Under the pieces are notes generated by a model. The model worked only from the letters and a program-made list of their open reading frames with translations. It ran no database searches and was not told the DNA's origin. Positions 1-6,782 of a stretch of 38,807 bases of DNA are shown in pieces; the stretch's first letter is position 1, and the number at the start of each line of letters is the position of its first letter. A program made the translations under genes and the position numbers. The stretch is from FEN-1073 sp050010135 (GTDB lineage Bacteria; Chloroflexota; Anaerolineae; Anaerolineales; RBG-16-64-43), in the NCBI GenBank assembly GCA_050010135.1, contig JBEKLP010000017.1, forward strand, positions 1 through 38,807, written 5' to 3'.

Positions 1-1017
1 CGGCCGGTCGACGATCTCCGGAAGGGAATCGACCAGCGAGAAGGAGCGTTCGGCCGAGGCGATGGCGTGCTGCATTTCGGAAAACACGCGCGCCAGGTCC
101 TGGACCGGCCAGAGCATAAAGGTCACGTAGCCGATGAAGGCCTGGATGGTGCCGATCGAGATCGTCCCCTGGATCGCGCGCGCCCCGCCGAACCACGCCA
201 CGGTGGCCAGCGCCACCGCTCCGATCCCCTGCACCACCGGCAGAAAGAGCGCCGAGAGCCAGGCAGCGCGGAATCCGGCGGTATACATTCCGTCGGTAAG
301 ATTCTGGAACTCGTGCAGATTTTTCTCCTCGCGCCCCAGCGCCTTGATCACGCGCACACCGGTGATCGTCTCGTTGAAGGAGGCGGTGATCTTGGAATTG
401 ATCTGCCGCACCTGGCGGTATTGCCGGATGATCCGCTGCTTGAACAGCGCGCCGGCGAAGACTAGCACCGGGATGGTCAGGAAGACGAGGATACCGAGCG
501 TCCACTGCAGGTAGAGCATGAAAACCAAGGCCGAGACAATGCTCATTGTCGCCCAGGTGGCGTCCATCAGCCCCCAGGTGACCAAGTCCGCGACCTTGGC
601 CGGATCGGAAGTGACGCGGGACATGATCCAGCCGACCGGCGTACGGTCGAAGTAGCTGAAGGAAAGAGATTGCAAGCGGGTGAACATGCTCCGGCGGAGG
701 TCGTACTGGATCTGTTCCCCGAGCAGCCCGGCCAGGTAGATGAAGGTGAACACACCGGCCGCTTGGAGGATGGAGAGCGTCGCAAACAGCGCGAAGATCC
801 ATACAAGCGATTCCGGCTTCCCCGGTGTGATGGCCTGGTCGATGACCAGCTTCTTCAGATAGGTGAAGACGGAATCCGAAACCGCCACCAGCGTGACGGT
901 GGCCAGGAACCCCCCCATCCAGAGTCTTTTCCGGGCCGCGAGCCCCAGCATCCGGGCCAGGGTCTGTCCGTCCCAAGATTCTTCAAAATCTTCTTCTTCC
1001 CATTCGATGGCCGACAT
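1..1017 (-). CDS. ABC exporter half-transporter, N-terminal part (runs off the window)
   Basis: The frame is open from the ATG at 1017 to the window edge, giving 339 residues with no stop. The visible part is the membrane domain of a type IV (B-family) ABC exporter: an acidic N-terminus (MSAIEWEEEDFEESWDG), hydrophobic helices, a motif typical of the first intracellular loop (FSYFDRTPVGWIMSRVTSD) and a coupling-helix segment (NETITGVRVIKALGREE). The nucleotide-binding domain lies outside the window. The gene is downstream of, and on the same strand as, the complete half-transporter at 1426-3246, so the two probably form a heterodimeric exporter of the BmrC/BmrD, LmrC/LmrD or TM287/288 kind. 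The substrate cannot be read from the sequence; drugs or lipids are usual. This subunit should carry the canonical catalytic glutamate, because its partner does not. Confidence 0.9.
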   Translation of the reverse strand, partial: MSAIEWEEEDFEESWDGQTLARMLGLAARKRLWMGGFLATVTLVAVSDSVFTYLKKLVIDQAITPGKPESLVWIFALFATLSILQAAGVFTFIYLAGLLGEQIQYDLRRSMFTRLQSLSFSYFDRTPVGWIMSRVTSDPAKVADLVTWGLMDATWATMSIVSALVFMLYLQWTLGILVFLTIPVLVFAGALFKQRIIRQYRQVRQINSKITASFNETITGVRVIKALGREEKNLHEFQNLTDGMYTAGFRAAWLSALFLPVVQGIGAVALATVAWFGGARAIQGTISIGTIQAFIGYVTFMLWPVQDLARVFSEMQHAIASAERSFSLVDSLPEIVDRP

Positions 1018-1425
1018 GTTTAGCTCCGTTCCCTGCCTATCTCACGCAAGCGTAGGTATTCGCATCCGGCGTGGACTATGTGCTCATTCCCGCGCCTGCC
1101 CTCGTGGCACCCTCCGAGCGATGAGCATCGGTGTTCTTCCGATGCGAAGAATTCGCGAGCGAGGGAAGCATCCCGTCTCGCCTCTGTTTCAAGAGCCGGG
1201 ATGAACGCAAAGCGAGGGTGTGCTTGGCCCCCGGCCTACCCCAGCGAAAGCCTGCCCTCGCGAAGCGGGGGCTGGGGCGGGGCTGCCCTCGGCGAAGCCG
1301 GGGGCGGGAATCCATTTAAAATTCCCTCCGAATCATCCACGACGATTCTGGATGCCCGCCCCCGGGGAAACCTCCCGAGGGTAAAATTCGAACACTCGGG
1401 CATGACGAACTTCCCTGCGACGTCC
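1018..1425. repeat. intergenic hairpin-rich region between the two exporter genes
   Basis: These 408 bases have no convincing gene. They contain several inverted repeats: a 7-bp stem (1125-1131 with 1139-1145), then two nearly identical GAA-loop hairpins in tandem (1254-1261 with 1265-1272, and 1285-1293 with 1297-1305; each has one G-T pair). A foldback follows between 1352-1358 (ATGCCCG) and the CGGGCAT near 1397-1403. The combination of GGAATCC/GGATGCCCG ends with C- and G-rich arms resembles short dispersed intergenic repeats found in many bacterial genomes. I cannot test copy number here. The region lies inside the presumed exporter mRNA and could affect stability or the relative expression of the two subunits. 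Confidence 0.5.
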
Positions 1426-3246
1426 CTACGAGACCAGCGAAGCATGTGTACCTTCGCCCGACGCCGTCTCCAATTCCACCTCCTCGTCGATTCTGGATTG
1501 CAGGAGGAAGATACGCCGGTAGAAACCGTCCCGATGCATCAATTCCTCGTGCGTGCCGGATTGAATGATCCGGCCCCTGTCCAACACCAGGAGCTGATCG
1601 GCGTGCATGACGCTCTGTACGCGGTGGGCGATGATGAACGTGGTGCGCCCGCGCATCAGCCGTTCCAGCGCGCCGCGGATTTCGGCTTCCGTCTCCGAAT
1701 CCACCGACGAGGTGGAATCGTCGAGGATCAGCAGGCGCGGGTTCTTCAGGATGGCGCGGGCAATCGCCACGCGCTGCTTTTGGCCGCCGGAAAGCGTCAC
1801 CCCCTTCTCCCCGACCAGCGTCCGGTATCCTTCGGGGAAGCTCAGGATTACGTCGTGCAGCGCGGCGGCGCGTGCGGCCGCTTCCACTTCCCCGTCCGGC
1901 ACCTCGCGCTCCACACCGTAGACGATGTTCTCGCGGATGGTGCGCGAGAACAGGAAAGGCTCCTGTTCGACGATTCCGATCAGCCGCCGGAGGTAGCGCT
2001 TGGGATACTCGCGCAGTTCCACCCCGTCCAGCAGGATGCTGCCGGCGGTGTATTCGTAGAAGCGCGGCAGCAGGTTGACCAGCGTTGTCTTTCCGGAGCC
2101 GGTCGGCCCCAGAAGCGCGACTGCCTGCCCCGGCAGGCAGTGGAAGGTGATATCCCGCAGGACGCTTATATCCCCGTGATAATCGAACGAGACGTTGCGG
2201 AATTCCACCTCGCCGCGGGATGGACCCGCCGGCCGGTAGGAACCCGCATCCAGATCTTCCACATGCTCCCGCAAAATCTCCCCCGTGCGGAAAGCGGATA
2301 CCATGCCGTTGGAGGCATGCACGATCAACCGGCCGAGATCGCGCATCGGCCAGATCAGGTACACGACCAGTCCGGTATAGGAGATGTACTGGCCGACCGT
2401 GATTTCCCCGTGGATCGTCATCAGCGCTCCGAGAATAAAGCCAGCTAGAACCTGCGATGCGCAGAGGATGTCGCTGGAGGGCCAAAAGAGCGAATGCATC
2501 AGGAGCAGGATGCGCCCGCGCCGGTATTTCTCGGTATTTTCCTTTTCGAACTTGGCCGATTCAAAATCCTGCCGGGCAAACGCCCGCACCACCCGCACGC
2601 CGGCCAGGTTCTCCTGCAGCATGGTGGATAGAATCGCGTCCTGATCCTGGTAGTCGTCGTACACCTTGGAAACCCGCCGGAAGAAGAAAACCGAAACGAC
2701 CACGATCGCGGGCACCACCACGACCGACGAAAGTGCCAGCTTCGCATTCAGGAGGAGCAGCGCCACCAGGTTGACCACAAACAGCATCACAATGCGCACG
2801 ACGCCGATCGCCTGATCGGCGAAAAAGCGGCGCACCGCGTCCACGTCGGACGTGCTGCGCTGGATCAGTTCGCCCGCGGCCATGTGATCATGGTAGGTAA
2901 ACGGCAGATGCTGGATATGGTCGTAGAGCGAGTTGCGCAGCCGCCGGGCGACGTTTTCCGAGGATTTGGCCGCGAACCGGCCGCTGAGGAAAGAAAAGAG
3001 TCCGTCCAGGAGGGCCAGCGCGATGATGCCGCCCGCAAGCAGCGGCAGCAAGTCCATGAACGTATTATGGCCGACGGTCTGGTCGACCAGGAATCCCAGC
3101 AGGAAGAAGGTTACCGCTTTGGCCGTGCTCGAACCCGCCTGCGAGACCATGGCGAGCAGATACGAGCCGCGAAATCCTTTGGAATAGTTCCAAAGAATGG
3201 CGAGCCGCTCTCGAAAGGTTCCTTCTTTGGGTTGTTGTACGGCCAT
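1426..3246 (-). CDS. ABC exporter half-transporter with degenerate catalytic site
   Basis: A 606-residue fused membrane and ATPase protein. Residues about 1-320 form the six-helix exporter domain. The ATPase domain shows Walker A (GPTGSGKTT, 380-388), a Q-loop (Q428), the signature LSGGQ (485-489), Walker B ending LLILDD (505-510), a D-loop SSVD and H541. The usual catalytic Glu after Walker B is Asp510 (DDSTSSVD). That substitution marks the degenerate subunit in heterodimeric exporters such as TM287/288 and BmrCD (established knowledge). The start at 3246 was chosen because GAGGG sits 4 nt upstream; an in-frame start at 3273 lies inside a terminator hairpin. The partner gene follows at 1017 after a 408-nt gap. 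Expression probably depends on the attenuator-like leader at 3247-3474. Multidrug export is the likely role, but the substrate is unknown. Confidence 0.95.
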   Translation of the reverse strand: MAVQQPKEGTFRERLAILWNYSKGFRGSYLLAMVSQAGSSTAKAVTFFLLGFLVDQTVGHNTFMDLLPLLAGGIIALALLDGLFSFLSGRFAAKSSENVARRLRNSLYDHIQHLPFTYHDHMAAGELIQRSTSDVDAVRRFFADQAIGVVRIVMLFVVNLVALLLLNAKLALSSVVVVPAIVVVSVFFFRRVSKVYDDYQDQDAILSTMLQENLAGVRVVRAFARQDFESAKFEKENTEKYRRGRILLLMHSLFWPSSDILCASQVLAGFILGALMTIHGEITVGQYISYTGLVVYLIWPMRDLGRLIVHASNGMVSAFRTGEILREHVEDLDAGSYRPAGPSRGEVEFRNVSFDYHGDISVLRDITFHCLPGQAVALLGPTGSGKTTLVNLLPRFYEYTAGSILLDGVELREYPKRYLRRLIGIVEQEPFLFSRTIRENIVYGVEREVPDGEVEAAARAAALHDVILSFPEGYRTLVGEKGVTLSGGQKQRVAIARAILKNPRLLILDDSTSSVDSETEAEIRGALERLMRGRTTFIIAHRVQSVMHADQLLVLDRGRIIQSGTHEELMHRDGFYRRIFLLQSRIDEEVELETASGEGTHASLVS

Positions 3247-3265
3247 TTTTCCCTCAGAGATAAGA

Positions 3266-3297
3266 AAAACCACGGCTTTTCGATGATCCGTGGTTTT
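3266..3297 (-). terminator. terminator T2 directly before the exporter start
   Basis: A 10-bp perfect stem (3288-3297 with 3266-3275, arms AAAACCACGG and CCGTGGTTTT) with a 12-nt loop. On the minus strand it is followed by TCTTATCTCT and, about 10 nt later, the exporter SD. A terminator this close to the gene it precedes fits a conditional (attenuator) role better than simple termination of the upstream amidohydrolase gene. Confidence 0.65.
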
Positions 3298-3310
3298 GAG
3301 AAAATAAAAA

Positions 3311-3336
3311 CCACGGGCCGGAAAATGCGCCCGTGG
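3311..3336 (-). terminator. terminator T1 of the leader
   Basis: An 8-bp perfect stem (3329-3336 with 3311-3318, arms CCACGGGC and GCCCGTGG), 10-nt loop, followed on the minus strand by TTTTTATTTT. It has the form of an intrinsic terminator. Its left arm and loop overlap the segment that can pair with leader codons 23-27. Confidence 0.75.
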
Positions 3337-3359
3337 CTACGGAGGTCTGACAGGAACGT

Positions 3360-3449
3360 CTATCGGCCGGCAGGCGCATTTCTAGAAGGCAAAATGCCAA
3401 TCCGCTTGGGATCGGCCGCCTTCCGGGAGAGGACCATGACGATAAACAT
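3360..3449 (-). CDS. 29-codon leader peptide upstream of the ABC exporter
   Basis: A short ORF, ATG at 3449 to TAG at 3360, with AGAGG 8 nt upstream and a predicted transcript start about 25 nt upstream. The peptide begins MFIVMVLSRK and continues with ADPKRIGILPSR, ending in APAGR. It has a hydrophobic head and a basic remainder. Codons 23-27 lie in the RNA segment that can pair either with the leader SD region or with terminator T1, so ribosome position would decide which structure forms. Regulatory leader peptides precede erm methylase genes and the bmrCD exporter (established knowledge). I see no exact known stalling motif. The ORF could be fortuitous, but promoter, SD, ORF and pairing segments are consistently placed. 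Confidence 0.6.
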   Translation of the reverse strand: MFIVMVLSRKAADPKRIGILPSRNAPAGR

Positions 3450-3480
3450 ACAATGCGCCTCTTGTTTTCGATCTGCGTCA

Positions 3481-3509
3481 AATTTACCATACTAAAAATA
3501 AACGGTCAA
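3481..3509 (-). promoter_or_regulatory. sigma-70-like promoter for the ABC exporter leader
   Basis: On the minus strand TTGACC (3509-3504) and TAAATT (3486-3481) are separated by exactly 17 nt in an AT-rich stretch just downstream of the amidohydrolase stop codon. The predicted start is near 3474. This gives the exporter its own transcript beginning with the leader ORF. Confidence 0.65.
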
Positions 3510-3524
3510 GTGAAATTCCGAAAA

Positions 3525-4979
3525 TCACCCGGCGGTTGCCGGTAGGTCCGTCGATTGGAACCATTTCGGCGGGCGGATGTGTTTCCGTTTATAAAACGCC
3601 CTCAAACGTTTGCGGTTCCCGGTCCACCCGGCTTTCGACCGCGTTCCGGGCGGAAGCAACCCCAGAAAATGCAGGGCGTTCCCTCCGAAAAATTTTTCCA
3701 TCTCTTCGCCGTTGAAGATGCCTCCGCCGGAAAGCACCCGGACGTATCGCTCCTTAAACTCGGTAAAACGGTCCACCCGGGTGATAATATGCCAATCGAT
3801 TCCAAAAAGAAGCCGGGCGGGGATCAATTCGGGATAGTCCGCGAGCATTGCCCGGTAGGAAGCCTGGAATTTTGGAATATCCGCATCCTCCATCACCATA
3901 TGGTGCGCCACATCCGCAAATAAAAAATCGTATTTTTCCAACATTGCGCAGATTTTTCCAACCCAGGTCCCCGAGCTTTTTCTGCTCCCAACCCCTTTCC
4001 GGTCGGCATCCGATCGGCCGCTAAAATAATCGCCCATCCTGCGGAAGGATCGCCGGATCCACGGCCAGCGTTCCCGGGGAGAATATCCCTCGGGATTATT
4101 CCATCCGAAGTGGGCCAGATTCAGATGCAGTCGGGGATACCGGTCCAATACCGGCCGCCAATACTGCGGGTCGCCGAAATCGAAACTGGCTCCCGGGTAG
4201 GCCTCGATGCCGTTGGAGACGCAATGTGCTGTGATCGGAACCTCTTCCCGCTCACAGAATTCGTACAGCTCCGCCAGCACCTGATCGAACTGTTCGCCGG
4301 TAAATGCGGAATACCGACTGCGGCCGTTGCGGTTAAAGATCCATCGCCGCTTATCATCCACTGCGGCGTTTCCGAGCGGCCGGTAACCAAGCGTGTTGTA
4401 TACCTTCACGCCGATAAAACCCTTCTTCCGGACAGCTTCTTTCGTCAGTTCCAAGGAACTAAATTTTTCCGGTGGACCGCCGTCCGGATCGCTTGGGCCC
4501 GGCAGTCCCGCCCGGTAAGCCAGTTCCCTGGCCGGGTCGAAGGGCGCAAACGGATGGATCCTTCCTTTGTAGGGAAGCACGACCTTCCGGTAGACGGTTT
4601 CGATCTGTTCGTCGATCGACACGGGCCGCGGATCCTTAAACCAATAATCGAAATCGATCATCAAGGGAACGTATAATTGGATTTGGTCATTTTGAAAGGT
4701 CTCGATCAATTTCTGCGAAATCTCGCCAACATCGCGCATGGCAAGAATCTCTTCCCAGCGGCGGTAGCCCTGTCCCATGTAGGCATAGACGAAATTCTCC
4801 ACCAGGTCGGGAAGAATTCCGCGGATTTCTCCCCGGATGGCCCTTTCGATAATGGAAGCCAAAAACGGTGCAATCAGCCGGAGGTACCATTCATCATATC
4901 GGCGGGATAACAAATACCCCTTGAGCGGGATATCCCGGCCGCGAAAGATATGTTCATGCACGTCGATAACGGGCTTCAT
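3525..4979 (-). CDS. amidohydrolase-family metal-dependent hydrolase
   Basis: 484 residues. The N-terminus carries the His-x-His metal motif (DVHEHIF, residues 6-12). Further candidate metal or catalytic residues are ITAHC, LAHFGW, VAHHMV and a late Asp in LLFGIDWH. The order fits the TIM-barrel Amidohydrolase_2 group, which includes decarboxylases and lactonases. The substrate cannot be assigned. The start ATG at 4979 has a strong SD (GGGAGGG) about 5 nt upstream. It appears monocistronic: a terminator separates it from the serpin upstream, and a promoter with tandem terminators follows it. Confidence 0.8.
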   Translation of the reverse strand: MKPVIDVHEHIFRGRDIPLKGYLLSRRYDEWYLRLIAPFLASIIERAIRGEIRGILPDLVENFVYAYMGQGYRRWEEILAMRDVGEISQKLIETFQNDQIQLYVPLMIDFDYWFKDPRPVSIDEQIETVYRKVVLPYKGRIHPFAPFDPARELAYRAGLPGPSDPDGGPPEKFSSLELTKEAVRKKGFIGVKVYNTLGYRPLGNAAVDDKRRWIFNRNGRSRYSAFTGEQFDQVLAELYEFCEREEVPITAHCVSNGIEAYPGASFDFGDPQYWRPVLDRYPRLHLNLAHFGWNNPEGYSPRERWPWIRRSFRRMGDYFSGRSDADRKGVGSRKSSGTWVGKICAMLEKYDFLFADVAHHMVMEDADIPKFQASYRAMLADYPELIPARLLFGIDWHIITRVDRFTEFKERYVRVLSGGGIFNGEEMEKFFGGNALHFLGLLPPGTRSKAGWTGNRKRLRAFYKRKHIRPPKWFQSTDLPATAG

Positions 4980-5088
4980 ATCACCCTCCCAATCCCACCG
5001 AAGGATTGTAATCCAATCTCATGATCCGGTAACGGGAGATCCTTCGCGGCAGACGACGTTAGTTCGGCGGCAAAGGGGGATTTCCGCA

Positions 5089-5130
5089 ATCGAAAGAAAA
5101 TCACACCGCGGCTCTGCGAGCCGCGGTGTG
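5089..5130 (-). terminator. intrinsic terminator of the serpin gene
   Basis: A perfect 13-bp GC-rich stem (5102-5114 with 5118-5130) with a 3-nt loop. On the minus strand it is followed by ATTTTCTTTC. It lies 39 nt downstream of the serpin stop codon and separates that gene from the amidohydrolase. Confidence 0.85.
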
Positions 5131-5168
5131 GCTAGCTTTCAACCTAGATCAATGATTCGCCGCACGGG

Positions 5169-6467
5169 TTACGAAGCCGCCGGGTTGGTCACCCGTCCGG
5201 CGAACAGGATCGTTCCCGTCGGGTTGTCGCGGATCAGGAAGAGGAAGGGTCGATCCACCTTGAATTGCATGGGCTCGACCGGGTTGACGGGCATGGCCGA
5301 CGCTTCGACCACGACAACCGTCGCCGCCGCGGCCTCCGTGCCGTTCTCGTCAACCGATACGAAGGCCTTGTGCAGAATCAGGCTGATGTAGAGATCCCGT
5401 GCACCGTCCATTCCGGAAAAGTCCGCACGATCCGGATTAAAGGCATCCGTCATACCCAGCGCCTGCAAGCCCCTTGATAACTCCATCGACCATTCCATTT
5501 TGAATTTCGGCAGCGACAGATCGACTTCCACCGGCTTCAAAGCGGCCACGGTTTGCGCCACCAGCCCCGCGTTCAGACGCGCATCAACGTCGGAAAACCG
5601 CCCGTCGTCCGGCAGCAGCACGAGCATTGAGAGTTGACCGCCCGCATAAGGCAACTCCACCGCGCGATATCCGTCTCCCTGCATGGCATTCAGGCTGGTC
5701 GATTGGTGCATCATATCGACCTGCACACCGCTCCCGTCCAGCAGGTGAAACGTATCCGGCTGCGTCATTTTCTCATCGAAAGGTTCCTGCCAGGCGGCCT
5801 TGAAATACACGGCGTTGGCCAGCACCAGGCGGGTGAGCGCGTCGAGCGCGCCCGGCGGGATAATGTCCTTGATCTTCTGGTTGGTGGAATGGCTGACCCA
5901 ATCGTTGATCGCGAGTCTCGCGGTTTCGGCGTCCTTCCGATAATCCACCAGGCGCATCCCAGCGGCATAGTTCTGCGCGAGCACGTCCAGGAAGGGCTGC
6001 TCAAAATGAAAACCGCTTTGGCCCCAGAGGGAATTCGCGACACTTAATTGGAATGCCTCGCCGGGTTTCAACCCCTCCACTTTGGACCGGCTCTCCAGCG
6101 CCAGCGCCAATCGGTTGAACGCCGGATGAAGCCGCTCCGCAGGCAGGGTGAAATGCAGCGTTTGCGCCGTCTGGACCGCCGTATCCCCGGTTGCCCCGGC
6201 GTAGGTCATGGCCAAGGCGACGGAAATACTGTAAGGTGAATAAAACAGGTTATCCCCGTTCGAGGCCGCCTGATGGTACAAATCGAAAGCAAAGGCGCTG
6301 TTGCCGTCGACCAATTCCCCCAAATCTGAATCCGATGCCTGCGGCGAAAGGTCGTGGGCCACATTCGACTTCACTTCAGGCGGCTTCGGCTGAAGCAAGG
6401 TGCAAGCCGATAGCAAAAAAATGACAACCGGTACCAGCAAAAGGACGGTCCGAGTCATGCGTTTCAT
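5169..6467 (-). CDS. lipoprotein serpin (serine protease inhibitor)
   Basis: 432 residues. The N-terminus is a lipoprotein signal (MKRMTRTVLLL...FLLSAC, lipid-modified Cys22), so the protein is probably anchored outside the membrane. The rest matches the serpin fold: FYSPYSISVALAMTYAGA (about 75-92), NAVYFKAAWQ (about 218-227) and the C-terminal signature DRPFLFLIRDNPTG (405-418). The hinge GTEAAAATVV (376-385) is alanine-rich as in inhibitory serpins, so suicide inhibition of a protease is likely. By comparison with alpha-1-antitrypsin, the cleaved bond falls within residues 391-397 (AMPVNPV); the exact P1 is uncertain. Start 6467 was chosen for its SD (GGAGGTG) rather than an in-frame ATG at 6530. 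It may protect the cell surface from its own or foreign proteases. Confidence 0.93.
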   Translation of the reverse strand: MKRMTRTVLLLVPVVIFLLSACTLLQPKPPEVKSNVAHDLSPQASDSDLGELVDGNSAFAFDLYHQAASNGDNLFYSPYSISVALAMTYAGATGDTAVQTAQTLHFTLPAERLHPAFNRLALALESRSKVEGLKPGEAFQLSVANSLWGQSGFHFEQPFLDVLAQNYAAGMRLVDYRKDAETARLAINDWVSHSTNQKIKDIIPPGALDALTRLVLANAVYFKAAWQEPFDEKMTQPDTFHLLDGSGVQVDMMHQSTSLNAMQGDGYRAVELPYAGGQLSMLVLLPDDGRFSDVDARLNAGLVAQTVAALKPVEVDLSLPKFKMEWSMELSRGLQALGMTDAFNPDRADFSGMDGARDLYISLILHKAFVSVDENGTEAAAATVVVVEASAMPVNPVEPMQFKVDRPFLFLIRDNPTGTILFAGRVTNPAAS

Positions 6468-6782
6468 GGATCCACCTCCGGAGTTTTCGACCATATGGTT
6501 TAGACGCCGGTTGTGATGAATGGTTCCCAAAATCTTTTTCAGACTTCTCAGATGAAAGTTATCTTGAAAAACCGGTAAAATCGTCAGCCAGCTAAAGCCT
6601 TCGTTTTACATCACTATGTTGGAATCCGGCTCCAAAGAGCCCGTCAATTCCGATTCAATGATAAATTTCTTCCTTTGATATGTATAAGTCAATCCCTGAA
6701 GTGCGAATCAGGTTCCCTTAAAGAGTTAATCCTCCCAAAAACGGTCCTGTCGAAAGATTCAATCTACTCCAGGAGAATTCCC

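Larger units (their letters stand above)
3247..3474 (-). promoter_or_regulatory. candidate transcription attenuator leader of the ABC exporter operon
   Basis: The predicted RNA starts near 3474, below a strong promoter, and ends at the exporter start. In order it holds an SD and leader ORF (3449-3360), terminator T1 (3336-3311 plus a T tract), terminator T2 (3297-3266 plus a T-rich stretch) and the exporter SD (3255-3251). Three segments compete. A (3460-3452, overlapping the leader SD) pairs perfectly over 9 bp with B (3380-3372, leader codons 24-26). B also pairs with C (3333-3322, in T1) over up to 12 bp including two G-T pairs. If C is taken by B, the freed right arm of T1 (3316-3307) pairs perfectly over 10 bp with the left arm of T2 (3297-3288), which would break T2. 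This is the logic of ribosome-controlled attenuation; the function is inferred. Confidence 0.7.

Noticed and set aside
1316..2485. 389-codon ORF on the minus strand overlapping the exporter gene
   Set aside because: It is out of frame with a complete ABC exporter carrying all motifs; its translation is Arg/Pro-rich without domains.
6531..6782. Possible serpin promoter (TTGACG and AT-rich blocks)
   Set aside because: No -35/-10 pair has acceptable spacing.
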